Assembly: GCA_016291375.1 (NCBI GenBank)
Contig: JAEEXE010000013.1
Span: 1 to 64,000 of the forward strand
Length of the DNA stretch: 64,000 nt
Direction of reading: 5' to 3'
Source: Butyrivibrio sp.
Lineage (GTDB): Bacteria; Bacillota; Clostridia; Lachnospirales; Lachnospiraceae
A program made the position numbers and the translations under genes. The notes under the pieces were generated by a model. The model was given only the letters and a program-made list of their open reading frames with translations. It was not told the DNA's origin and made no database searches. Below, piece after piece: positions 37,246-45,725 of this stretch. Position 1 is the first letter of the stretch, and the number at the start of each line of letters is the position of its first letter.

Positions 37246-38193
37246 ATGAGTAAGCTTCAAAAATTTAAGGAAAGTCAGTTTTTCGGACTTTTGCTTTTGG
37301 TCTTCATCGCTTTTGTCTTTTGGGCAATTTTTAAGATTCTTGCACCGGAGACATTTGGTGATTTCAACAAATTACAGACTTATCTAAAAACAGCTCTTTA
37401 TTATGCAGTAGGTGGCTGCGGCCTCTATTTTATCTGCGTAATGGGACCTTTTGATATGAGCGTTGGTGCAAACATCGTGCTTTCATCGGTGCTTGCTGTA
37501 AATATGAGTAAACATTTCGGTTATGCAGGACTTCTTATTGCTCCGCTTATCAGCGGATTGCTTGTGGGACTCCTCAACGGAATTATATATATTAAGCTTA
37601 GAATTTCTTCACTTATCGTAACTGCAGGATTGTCTCTTGTTTACGAGGCACTTTCAATTTATGCCACTAACGGTAAGGAGGCTATACTTGCTCCTTCTTA
37701 CAGAGCATTCGGAGATTATCCCTGGAACCTTGTTTTGGCACTTGCAGCATTCTTCCTTTGCGGATTCATCCTCAAATATACCAAGATAGGAACTTATACC
37801 TATGCCATTGGTTCAAATGAGGTTGTGGCAAAGAATATGGGTGTAAACGTAGATATGTATAAGGTTGTTGGCTTTGTGCTCTGCGGATTGTTTGTAGGTA
37901 TCGAGTCAATCCTTACAATTTCATACGGAACATCAATGACAAGTGCATCAAACCTCGCATCTATGAGCCGTAACTTCCCACCTCTTATGGGAACGTTTTT
38001 TGGACTTGCATTTAAAAAGTACGGTCATCCCGTAGTTGCTATCGTGATCGGTGAGTTTATAATCCAGCTCCTTTTCCAGGGCTTCGTAGCTCTTGGAGCG
38101 CCTACAACGATCCAGAACGTAGTAACCGGTATTGTACTTCTTGTAATTGTAACTATGACTATTAAGCCTGTTAAGGGTGCAGTTGTTAAGTAA
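37246..38193 (+). CDS. Sugar ABC transporter permease (RbsC-like), first copy
   Basis: 315 residues with about eight to ten membrane helices of the BPD_transp_2 family, which serves ribose, galactose and similar sugars. The conserved cytoplasmic segment GLLNGIIYIKLRISSLIVTAG and the AIGSNEVVAKNMGVNV loop that contacts the ATPase are present. ATG 37246 follows GGGAGG; a TTG at 37231 is in frame but lies before that site. It pairs with a second permease at 39.7 kb to make a heterodimeric channel. Confidence 0.9.
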   Translation: MSKLQKFKESQFFGLLLLVFIAFVFWAIFKILAPETFGDFNKLQTYLKTALYYAVGGCGLYFICVMGPFDMSVGANIVLSSVLAVNMSKHFGYAGLLIAPLISGLLVGLLNGIIYIKLRISSLIVTAGLSLVYEALSIYATNGKEAILAPSYRAFGDYPWNLVLALAAFFLCGFILKYTKIGTYTYAIGSNEVVAKNMGVNVDMYKVVGFVLCGLFVGIESILTISYGTSMTSASNLASMSRNFPPLMGTFFGLAFKKYGHPVVAIVIGEFIIQLLFQGFVALGAPTTIQNVVTGIVLLVIVTMTIKPVKGAVVK

Positions 38194-38204
38194 GGAGGGA
38201 AGAC

Positions 38205-39701
38205 ATGAGCGAAGTATTACTTCATGCCGAAGAAATTGATAAGAATTTTGGCGTAACACATGCCATTGATCATGTCTCTCTCGACTTTTACAAGGGAGAG
38301 ATCCATGCGCTGATCGGCGAGAATGGTTCCGGTAAATCCACATTTACATCCTGTCTTACGGGAATATATCACAAGGATAGCGGTGAATTTATATTAAATG
38401 GCAGACAAATCAATGCAAAAAATCAGGTTGACGGAAATTATCAAGGCGTAGCGATCATCGTGCAGGAAATTGGCACACTTTCAGGACTTTCCGTAGCTGA
38501 AAATATCTTTTTGGGAAAAGAAAACGAGTTTACCAAATATGGCGTTAAGAATACAAATGCCATGAATAAGAAAGCTCAGGAACTTCTTAATTCCTATGGA
38601 TTTAATTATATTAAGGCAACAGACCTCATAGATAAGTATAACTTTGAGGACAGAAAGCTTATAGAGATCGTTAAGGCAACACACTTTAAACCACAGGTCC
38701 TTGTTGTTGATGAGACTACAACAGCTCTTGGTGAGAAGGGTAGAAAAGAGCTTTTCAAGGTTATGAAGGAGACTAAGGAAGACGGAAGATGCGTAATCTT
38801 TATATCGCATGACCTTGATGAAGTTATAGAGCAGTCCGACAATATCAGTGTTCTGAGAGACGGTGTTTTTATAAGCACTGTAAAGAGTTCTGAAGTAAAT
38901 TCGGACGATCTTAAAAAACTCATGGTAGGACGTGAGATGAGTAATAATTATTACCGCACCGACTACAATGAGAAGGTATCGGATGAGGTTGTTTTAAAGG
39001 GTGAGAACCTCACGGTGCCGGGAGAAATTGATGATTTCAATATAGAACTTCATAAGGGGGAGATCATTGGAATAGGTGGTCTTTCCGAGTGTGGAATGCA
39101 TGAAGTGGGGAAAGCTCTTTTTGGAGCATCTTATTACAGGACGGGAAGCGTAACCCTTTCAGATGGCACCAAGATCAATGATATCAAAACAGCTATCGAT
39201 CACAGCATTGCATACGCATCTAAGGACAGAGATAACGAGTCGCTTGTTATCAACGATACGATTCAAGATAACATCTGCCTTCCCTCTCTTGAAGATCTTA
39301 AGAGACATCATATTCTTCATGCTAAGGATGAAAAAGCCTTTGCAGAAAAATTTGCAGCTCAGATGAGTACCAAGATGCAGGGGGTTCATCAGTTTATGTC
39401 AGCTCTTTCCGGAGGAAATAAGCAGAAGGTTGTTTTGGCAAGATGGATCGGTAAGAACTCCGATATTGTCATCTTGGATTCACCTACCAGAGGTATCGAT
39501 GTCAAGGTTAAAGCTGATATCTATCAGATGATGGATACCATGAGGAAAAACGGTAAGTCTATCATCATGATTTCTGAGGAAATTGCAGAGCTGCTTGGTA
39601 TGGCCGATCGAATCATTATTATGAAAGATGGCCGTCAGAATGGCGAGTTTAAACGTTCAGAAGATCTGAAAGATACAGATCTGATTGCGAAAATGGTATA
39701 A
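38205..39701 (+). CDS. Sugar ABC transporter ATP-binding protein (RbsA/MglA-like), two nucleotide-binding domains
   Basis: 498 residues with two ABC domains. Domain 1 has a normal Walker A (GENGSGKST) and VVDETTTAL as Walker B, but the LSGGQ signature position reads YNFEDRK and the usual DEPT proline is replaced by Thr. Domain 2 lacks a Walker A lysine (GIGGLSECGMHEVG) but has a good signature LSGGNKQK and LDSPTRGID. In this family one site is normally degenerate; here the intact parts are split so that Walker A 1 faces signature 2, consistent with one working site. Located between two permease genes with 11-12 base gaps. Confidence 0.92.
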   Translation: MSEVLLHAEEIDKNFGVTHAIDHVSLDFYKGEIHALIGENGSGKSTFTSCLTGIYHKDSGEFILNGRQINAKNQVDGNYQGVAIIVQEIGTLSGLSVAENIFLGKENEFTKYGVKNTNAMNKKAQELLNSYGFNYIKATDLIDKYNFEDRKLIEIVKATHFKPQVLVVDETTTALGEKGRKELFKVMKETKEDGRCVIFISHDLDEVIEQSDNISVLRDGVFISTVKSSEVNSDDLKKLMVGREMSNNYYRTDYNEKVSDEVVLKGENLTVPGEIDDFNIELHKGEIIGIGGLSECGMHEVGKALFGASYYRTGSVTLSDGTKINDIKTAIDHSIAYASKDRDNESLVINDTIQDNICLPSLEDLKRHHILHAKDEKAFAEKFAAQMSTKMQGVHQFMSALSGGNKQKVVLARWIGKNSDIVILDSPTRGIDVKVKADIYQMMDTMRKNGKSIIMISEEIAELLGMADRIIIMKDGRQNGEFKRSEDLKDTDLIAKMV

Positions 39702-39713
39702 GGGAGGCCGATT

Positions 39714-40667
39714 ATGGAAAATGTAAACAAAGTGAAAGTTCCTTTCATGGAGCGGCCGATCATAAGAAATGTAATGCCTTTTGCAGGATTTCTGTTCATC
39801 GTCGTTCTATTTGCAATACTGACAAAAGGACAGCTTTATACAGTGGGAAACCTTAAACTTCTGCTGTCGCAGTCCTATGTACTTCTTATAGCGTGTGTGG
39901 GCGTATTTATGGTTATGACCATGGGTGGCCTTGACTTCTCCCAAGGTTCCATGCTTGGTTTATGTTCCGTAGTTGTATGCTATTTGTCCAATTATAATAT
40001 TTTCTTAGCCATACTGTTTGGTGTACTTACAGGTGGCCTTATTGGACTCATCAATGGTTTCTTTAATGTAAAGAGAAAGATTACATCCTTTATTGTTACA
40101 ATATGCAACATGTACCTCATTCGTGGTATCGTAGCCTATACCACAACCAAGACTCCCGTATACGGAGTTTCCAACATCACCTCTTATAATACACTTGGAT
40201 TTAATCTGACCTTTACACTCCTGATCCTGGTTGTAGCTTTTATCGTATTCCAGTACACAGGACTTGGAAACAGACTTAAAGCGATAGGCGCTGGTGAAAC
40301 AGCTGCAAGATTTGCAGGCGTCAGAGTAGAAAGTACAAAGATACTTGTATATACTGCAGCCGGAATGATCACCGGACTTGCTGCTTTTATCAACAGTATC
40401 AAAGTTGGTTCCGTAACCTCCACCGCTGGAAATCAGCTTGAAACACAGATAATGATCGCACTCGTTCTTGGAGGAATGCCTGTCAACGGTGGTGCCAAGG
40501 TTAAGTTTTATAACATTATCCTCGGTGCCCTTACTTACAAGATCCTTACCGCAGGACTTGTAATGCTTGGTATTGAACCCAAGACACAGCAGCTCATTAT
40601 GGGTCTTGTATTCCTTATAATGGTTGCGGTATTCGCAGACAGAGAGACAGGAATGATAGTGAAATAA
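39714..40667 (+). CDS. Sugar ABC transporter permease (RbsC-like), second copy
   Basis: 317 residues, multi-helix membrane protein of BPD_transp_2. The N-terminal tail is followed by PFAGFLFIVVLFAIL, then VFMVMTMGGLDFSQGSMLGL, GLINGFFNVKRKITSFIVTI and the coupling loop AIGAGETAARFAGVRV. Clearly different from the first permease, indicating a heterodimeric channel. AGGGAGG lies before the start. Last gene of the importer operon; a terminator follows 54 bases after the stop. Confidence 0.9.
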   Translation: MENVNKVKVPFMERPIIRNVMPFAGFLFIVVLFAILTKGQLYTVGNLKLLLSQSYVLLIACVGVFMVMTMGGLDFSQGSMLGLCSVVVCYLSNYNIFLAILFGVLTGGLIGLINGFFNVKRKITSFIVTICNMYLIRGIVAYTTTKTPVYGVSNITSYNTLGFNLTFTLLILVVAFIVFQYTGLGNRLKAIGAGETAARFAGVRVESTKILVYTAAGMITGLAAFINSIKVGSVTSTAGNQLETQIMIALVLGGMPVNGGAKVKFYNIILGALTYKILTAGLVMLGIEPKTQQLIMGLVFLIMVAVFADRETGMIVK

Positions 40668-40720
40668 TAACCATAGCCCATGCAACACAGTTACATATAA
40701 ACTACGAACATAACACACAT

Positions 40721-40756
40721 ACGGCCGAGACCTTCATAGGGTCTTGGCCGTTTTTC
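40721..40756 (+). terminator. Terminator of the ABC importer operon
   Basis: ACGGCCGAGACC (40721-40732) pairs with the complement ending at 40751 around TTCATA, followed by a run of T. Confidence 0.9.
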
Positions 40757-40767
40757 TGTACAATTCG

Positions 40768-40811
40768 GCTTCGGAAGTGATTCATTTTCAAATGAATTAC
40801 TTTCGGAGACT
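40768..40811. repeat. Second inverted repeat downstream of the importer
   Basis: A near-perfect inverted repeat with arms of about 17 bases (core AAGTGATTCATTT against AAATGAATTACTT) and a loop of about 3 bases. It is not followed by a T-run. It may be a leftover mobile-type repeat or a transcript-end stabiliser. Confidence 0.5.
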
Positions 40812-40884
40812 AATACAGGAAAAGACTTCCCACTATCAGTAATATAGCCATGAAGAAGAATCATAATAAATATTGTTAAAAGTG

Positions 40885-40913
40885 TTGCAATATTGTTGTA
40901 TGTGGTATACAAT
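40885..40913 (+). promoter_or_regulatory. Strong promoter of the LXG-like toxin operon
   Basis: TTGCAA (40885-40890), a 17-base spacer, TACAAT (40908-40913); each hexamer is one base from consensus. The leader to the first gene is about 210 bases. Confidence 0.75.
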
Positions 40914-40919
40914 TATAAA

Positions 40920-41132
40920 TATTAAGAAAGGCTTCACAAAGGGGAGAGTATCTTTATAGGTGGAAATAATGGGGATTATAGTATGACATGGCTCAGCTTC
41001 TTGCTTCATGAGAAACTGGGCCATATCATGCTATGAGACATTGATGTCATAAAAATGATATAAATATACTTGTTTTTCAGGAAGAAATAGCGGATTTATC
41101 CGCCTTATAAAAGGAAAGATTAGGGGAAAGAT
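40920..41132 (+). promoter_or_regulatory. Structured leader of the toxin operon
   Basis: No gene is seen. Within it, ATGGCTCAG (40988-40996) can pair with CTGGGCCAT near 41018-41026, flanked by ATGA and TCAT, giving a stem-loop of about 50 bases. I recognise no known riboswitch class. It could set basal expression or mRNA stability. Confidence 0.4.
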
Positions 41133-41429
41133 ATGAGTAACAAAAGAATATTGAGAGAAAAGATGGACAGACTTGTCAACGAGGCCACAATGGCTAAGGG
41201 GCTTGTCGATACATCTGATGCCAGTTATTTGGAAAAGTACAAAAACAACATGGAGACAGTTATAAAGCTTATCGACAGCGATACTATTCCGGCTTCAGAC
41301 GGTGGAGTTATCGGTGCTACAAGTGCTTTGTCGGAGCGTAAAAGACTATCTTCTCTAATCAGTCTGTATGACGCTGCGGCTGATGTAGATCTGTATTACA
41401 GCCAGAATTGCAAAACCTGGGCTGTATAA
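41133..41429 (+). CDS. Small helical protein, first gene of the toxin operon
   Basis: 98 residues, predicted almost all helix, no signal peptide and no membrane segment. It has no WXG motif, but its size, helical character and position at the head of an LXG-type operon resemble the small partner proteins (Lap-type, WXG100-like) that accompany LXG toxins. The C-terminal half LSSLISLYDAAADVDLYYSQN is the most regular helix. I do not recognise a named family. AGGGGAAAG precedes the start. A 106-base gap separates it from the lipoprotein gene. Confidence 0.6.
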   Translation: MSNKRILREKMDRLVNEATMAKGLVDTSDASYLEKYKNNMETVIKLIDSDTIPASDGGVIGATSALSERKRLSSLISLYDAAADVDLYYSQNCKTWAV

Positions 41430-41535
41430 CAAGCAAATAATTGGTCATTTGTATGTCAAAAATGCAGAAATAGTGAACCTCATCCCGGGGGGAGACAAAA
41501 TTTTTTTACATAACTTATAAGAGGAGAGGGGTATT

Positions 41536-42993
41536 ATGAGAAAGAAATATTTCGGTATGATTATGGGCATTGCGACAGCTTGCCTATGTATGGCAGGATG
41601 CGGTGACAGAAAAGAACCGGATATCACTGAGGACGAAGTTTTTGTTATAAGCGATGAGGATAAGCTCGCCGCTTCTATTCTCGGTGAAGATTCTGCTGCG
41701 ACTAATATGACCAAATCTAAAAAGGCAGTGAAAGAAGCTTCTGATACAGATAGCTCCGGTACAGAACCGGAGGGTGAGGGAAATGAGCCCAAACCATCTG
41801 AGTTAGGGGCTTTTTATGATGCATTTAAAAATGGAGAAGTTGAGCACAACGGCAGTTATTTCGTAAGAGTCGGCGATAAGGTATACTATCGTGTTTTCAA
41901 CGAAGAAAGTATAGAGCGCCCGACCATTGGTGGATATATAGCGGAAAAAGACGAAGCGGTTCAATCCAAGATCATGAGTTATGATCTTAAAAGCGGAGAG
42001 ACAGAATTTGTCACTACCACATATGGAAAAGGCGAAATGTTTATTGATGCAGAGGGCTTTGTTTTTTCAGAACCGTTGAAACCGGGCTCTGTGCTTAGTA
42101 CTGTAGATGGCCCTGATAAAAGACCTTATCTTGAAGGTTCTCCTGTTGCGGTATCTCAGGACGGACTTGGAATAGTTACCAGAGATTATATAGAAAACGG
42201 CGAAGCAACCATAAGTGTTATCCATGCATATTATAACGGTGAAGAGATAGCCACCATAGAAGATGGAGAAGGCTACTATACAACAATCCTTGGATATGCG
42301 GGAAATAATTTATTTGTCATGAAGAGTTGTCACGGAGATAAGAAGTATTTCATTTCTTCTTACAATGAACATGGAAGTTGTACTGATTATGGTAAATTGA
42401 AGCTTGCTGCCGGTAATTTTTTGTATGATCCTGTTCCTGAGTTTGAGCAGCTTGTATGTAGTGACAGAGAGGCATATATAATGTTTGGCTATTATGAAGG
42501 AAGCGGACATTACTACTCTGGTTATGAACTATATAAGGTTGACATAGGAGTCAGAAGTAGCCTGTTATTTCTCGAGGTTGGAGATGCATCGGGAGCTTAT
42601 ACAGATTATGCGCCCAAGATTTATCTGGATGGAAAAGATAAACCGGTAAAAACCCACCATCTTAAAGGCGAGATTGGATTTGCGGGAAGCGGTGATCTTG
42701 TCTATTATTCCAAACCGGACAGCCCAACAGTAATTATGAAGTCCTTTGTTGCAAAAACTCCTGTAAACGGCGATGAAATCCAAAGTGTTGATGACTGGGT
42801 TGCTTTTGGAGATGATGCTTTTATACTGCTAAATGATGCTACAAGAGATAAGAGCGGCGATATAGGCTGGCGCTCGGCTTATTCCATCACTGAGACTAAT
42901 TTCATCCACATTCCTTTTGGCAAGGATGATCTCAATGAAAATGGAGAGGCCATGGAAGAAGATAAACTTGAAACACTTAGTTTTGGAGAATAG
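41536..42993 (+). CDS. Lipoprotein with a repetitive beta-rich domain
   Basis: 485 residues. Signal peptide ending CMAGC (lipidated Cys22), then a low-complexity acidic and Ser/Thr/Pro-rich spacer to about residue 90, then a domain of about 390 residues with repeated strand-turn-strand patterns (for example KVYYRVFNE, KIMSYDLKSGE, YTTILGYAGNNLFVM, DLVYYSKPDSP) that look like beta-propeller blades. It would sit outside the membrane. Its place between small helical partners of an LXG-like toxin is unusual and suggests a role at the cell surface in the secretion or uptake step. GAGGAGAGG precedes the start. No family recognised. Confidence 0.65.
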   Translation: MRKKYFGMIMGIATACLCMAGCGDRKEPDITEDEVFVISDEDKLAASILGEDSAATNMTKSKKAVKEASDTDSSGTEPEGEGNEPKPSELGAFYDAFKNGEVEHNGSYFVRVGDKVYYRVFNEESIERPTIGGYIAEKDEAVQSKIMSYDLKSGETEFVTTTYGKGEMFIDAEGFVFSEPLKPGSVLSTVDGPDKRPYLEGSPVAVSQDGLGIVTRDYIENGEATISVIHAYYNGEEIATIEDGEGYYTTILGYAGNNLFVMKSCHGDKKYFISSYNEHGSCTDYGKLKLAAGNFLYDPVPEFEQLVCSDREAYIMFGYYEGSGHYYSGYELYKVDIGVRSSLLFLEVGDASGAYTDYAPKIYLDGKDKPVKTHHLKGEIGFAGSGDLVYYSKPDSPTVIMKSFVAKTPVNGDEIQSVDDWVAFGDDAFILLNDATRDKSGDIGWRSAYSITETNFIHIPFGKDDLNENGEAMEEDKLETLSFGE

Positions 42994-43007
42994 AAAGAGT
43001 AGAGAAA

Positions 43008-43316
43008 ATGTCAGACAAATCATTATACATCGATACTTTCATGTATACAGGAATCGTAAATGAGATAAAGAGCAAAGCGGCTGCTTGTAATCTTTCAGAG
43101 AAACCGCTTGATAGTGTGAAAGCATGGGATAATACAGATATTGGAGTGAAGATGAAAGAGGTTCTTAACAGCGTTTATGCTACAGAAGTTATCTATAAGA
43201 GCCAGTCATCACAATCTCTTCCTGCAGCTCTTTTTAAACTTCGTGATAGTATTACGTCGTTAGATAAAACCTTGTCTGACAGTCTTAAGGTTGATAGTGA
43301 TAATAATGGGGAATAA
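43008..43316 (+). CDS. Small helical protein upstream of the LXG-like toxin (candidate Lap-type partner)
   Basis: 102 residues, helical, with a soluble charged tail (DSDNNGE) and no signal peptide. A central kink with the Trp-containing KAWDNTD separates two helices, loosely like WXG100-type hairpins though the exact WXG triplet is missing. The ribosome site is weak. It lies 14 bases after the lipoprotein and 2 bases before the coiled-coil gene. Position and size match the targeting partners described for LXG toxins of type VII secretion; this is inference from context. Confidence 0.6.
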   Translation: MSDKSLYIDTFMYTGIVNEIKSKAAACNLSEKPLDSVKAWDNTDIGVKMKEVLNSVYATEVIYKSQSSQSLPAALFKLRDSITSLDKTLSDSLKVDSDNNGE

Positions 43317-43318
43317 TC

Positions 43319-43726
43319 ATGAGTAGTATAAGTGAGATGGAGCAAGAGATACATGATCTCGAGGAAAAGATTGAGAAATATAACGGTATTATCAATACGC
43401 TTAAGGAAAAGCGTGATGAATTAAAAACGGAAAGAGGCATCATAATTAATGATGCATATACGCCGGAAAAAATCTACGATATGACCCGGTCTTCCAAGTG
43501 GAGGGGGAAACGCGAGGAAGATGCCAAGGACCATCAAAACAAGATAAAGGAAAAGACCAAAAAGGGAATTACGGCGACAGGACAGCTTTTAGAAGATATT
43601 GAAACAGCAATCAATAATCTACTGGACAAGATAAAAGCATGTAAAGCAAGGATCAGGCATTTAAAACATGAGATAGAAAGATTGAAGAATCAGCAACAGG
43701 GAAATGATCAGCAGGGGAATAGTTAA
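43319..43726 (+). CDS. Coiled-coil protein upstream of the LXG-like toxin (DUF5082-like partner)
   Basis: 135 residues, highly charged, with two long coiled coils: about residues 1-45 (MEQEIHDLEEKIEKYNGII then TLKEKRDELKTER) and 85-130 (DIETAINNLLDKIKACKAR then HLKHEIERLKNQ). The shape and the position immediately before an LXG-like gene resemble the DUF5082/Lap-type proteins that bind the LXG stalk and help target it. Start is only 2 bases after the preceding stop, with GGGGAA as ribosome site, so translation is coupled. A 23-base gap leads to the toxin. Confidence 0.7.
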   Translation: MSSISEMEQEIHDLEEKIEKYNGIINTLKEKRDELKTERGIIINDAYTPEKIYDMTRSSKWRGKREEDAKDHQNKIKEKTKKGITATGQLLEDIETAINNLLDKIKACKARIRHLKHEIERLKNQQQGNDQQGNS

Positions 43727-43749
43727 AGGCAATTAGGAGAGAGTATATA

Positions 43750-45717
43750 ATGGGAAAGAGATATGATGCTGAAGAAGTATCAGCTTTCATGGCTGATCTT
43801 TGTAGCGCGCTTAATGGATATAAAGCGGGGGCTCTGAACCTTGAAGCTGCCTACAATAAATATGTTCACAATAGTACATTTAAGGGAGTAATGGCTGATA
43901 CAGCCAAAAGATGTATAGATCATGGACAGAGGAATCTTCATAAAGAAAATCTGGTGATCCAGAATAAACTACTCGCCAGATATAAGGATATGAAGGATTT
44001 ATTCGAATACATGGTTGATTCATCTCCAAAAGCCAGGATAGATACAGACGTACTTGAAGACGTAAAGAAAGACTTTCAAGGCTATAGAAAAGTTGTATCT
44101 ACGCATGGAGAAAATATAGAAGACATAGCAAAGTACCTTCAGGATAATTTTTCTGAAGATTGCGATGTTGATTTTACCCAGCCAAGCTATCAGGAAGCAA
44201 AGGATGCTTATAGCAAGTTTTCCGGTCCGAAAGGCTTTATCGATAAGACTATAGAGAAATTTGAAGAATTCGATGAAGAGGCATGCGCAGCGCTAACAAG
44301 ATCCGGTATCCAAGCCTACATATACGATTATCAGCAGGAATTAAGGCAGATAGGAAATAACCTTCTTGGAATGAATCCTGCGACACCTAAGGTAGACGAG
44401 ACTATACTAAAGAGTATTAAGCAAGGAAAAGCAATAATAGGGCCTGATAATAACGGCACTAGCGAAGAAAAAATTGCACTTTGGTTGTCAACAGATTATA
44501 AGATGACACCTGAAGATGTAAAAGAAGCTAAAGCGATAGCAAGCGCAGAACTAGCCAAGGTTCAATTTGAAAAAGGTACGCACAAACCGATTCTTAATAC
44601 AGATGAGGATAAGGAACATTATAAGAAATATGTTGATCTAATGAATAAATGTTCTCCCATCGCTGCATTTGGTGAAGGATTTGGTGGTTTGCTTTCAAAA
44701 TTAGGAATTGTTATAAGCTATGGAGTTGAAGATATAGTTGTTGGCGGAGTAGGTGAGATGGGCGCCACAATGATCGATAACTCTTTTGGCACAAATACAT
44801 GGCAGGATGTACACGCTTTACGAGAAGAATTTCGGGCTGGTATCAACAAACTTGATAATAATTTAAGCGCAGCAAAGGCTAATGCTAAAATTCAGAATCC
44901 TGATGCATATATGGTCGGAGACATTACATTTAAGGCTATAATGTATTATCTGACCAATGGAATATTTGCCAAGTTTTCAGAAGGACTTAACGTAAGTAAA
45001 TTTGCAGCTGTTCAGATAGGAGAAAATCTTCAGGACCTGATGCTGGATACCACCGGAGTGTATGCTGAACTTATTGAGGATGGTGAATTATCCAAATCTG
45101 ATTGGGCCAACCTCGGACAAAATGTTCTTCAAAATGCGATGTATAATATAGCATTTTGGGAATTTGGAGAAGTTATTGATCTCATTTTACCAAAGAAAGT
45201 AAGTAGCTCTGTTGATTTAAATAAGATAGCCAATGGAGCGGAAGATGGTAGTGATGTTGCTCAGAGTTGTAAAAGCTCAAAGATTTCGCCTAGCAATCAA
45301 TATGATGCCAATGCAAAACCAATGGGACATACTACCAATATATCTGCAAAAGCAGATGAAACAACAATAAGATCGTTACTAAGAGAAAATGAGGCAGCGG
45401 AAGTGTTGGCCCAGAATGGTTACAAAATTGAGCAAAATCCTGTTGTTAAAGGAACTAATAGGAAGCCAGACTATATGATTGAAGGAGAACTATTTGATTG
45501 TTATTCGCCTGAAAAGAATACTAAAGTAAGAAATATATACAGTAATATTGAGGAAAAAGTTATTAAGAAAAAGCAAGCTAATAGAGTGATTCTTAATCTC
45601 GATGATTGGGCAGGAGAAATTGATGATATTGTTAAACAACTAAATGATTATCCAATTCAAAATCTGGAAGAAGTTATGATTGTTAGAAATGGGGATGTGA
45701 TTTCAATCTATCCGTAG
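43750..45717 (+). CDS. LXG-like polymorphic toxin with CdiA-type tRNase-like C-terminal domain
   Basis: 655 residues, no classical signal peptide. Residues 1-230 are a long helical stalk opening RYDAEEVSAFMADL with STFKGVMADTAK at the LxG position, matching the LXG secretion domain of type VII secreted toxins. Residues about 300-490 contain glycine-rich hydrophobic segments and a conserved-looking middle domain (DITFKAIMYYLTNGIFAKFS). A polar linker follows, and residues 541-655 form the toxin: ENEAAEVLAQNGYKIEQNP, KPDYMIEGELFDCYSP (Asp574, Glu578/580, Asp583) and RVILNLDDW, the pattern of the CdiA C-terminal tRNase domain (PD-(D/E)XK-like). Likely cleaves tRNA in rival cells; target is inference. 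AGGAGAG precedes the start. Confidence 0.82.
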   Translation: MGKRYDAEEVSAFMADLCSALNGYKAGALNLEAAYNKYVHNSTFKGVMADTAKRCIDHGQRNLHKENLVIQNKLLARYKDMKDLFEYMVDSSPKARIDTDVLEDVKKDFQGYRKVVSTHGENIEDIAKYLQDNFSEDCDVDFTQPSYQEAKDAYSKFSGPKGFIDKTIEKFEEFDEEACAALTRSGIQAYIYDYQQELRQIGNNLLGMNPATPKVDETILKSIKQGKAIIGPDNNGTSEEKIALWLSTDYKMTPEDVKEAKAIASAELAKVQFEKGTHKPILNTDEDKEHYKKYVDLMNKCSPIAAFGEGFGGLLSKLGIVISYGVEDIVVGGVGEMGATMIDNSFGTNTWQDVHALREEFRAGINKLDNNLSAAKANAKIQNPDAYMVGDITFKAIMYYLTNGIFAKFSEGLNVSKFAAVQIGENLQDLMLDTTGVYAELIEDGELSKSDWANLGQNVLQNAMYNIAFWEFGEVIDLILPKKVSSSVDLNKIANGAEDGSDVAQSCKSSKISPSNQYDANAKPMGHTTNISAKADETTIRSLLRENEAAEVLAQNGYKIEQNPVVKGTNRKPDYMIEGELFDCYSPEKNTKVRNIYSNIEEKVIKKKQANRVILNLDDWAGEIDDIVKQLNDYPIQNLEEVMIVRNGDVISIYP

Positions 45718-45725
45718 GAGGAGAA

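Noticed and set aside
40005-40718. Long open frame on the minus strand over the second permease gene
   Set aside because: Cys/Ser/Tyr-rich shadow translation with no ribosome site, opposite a well-recognised permease.
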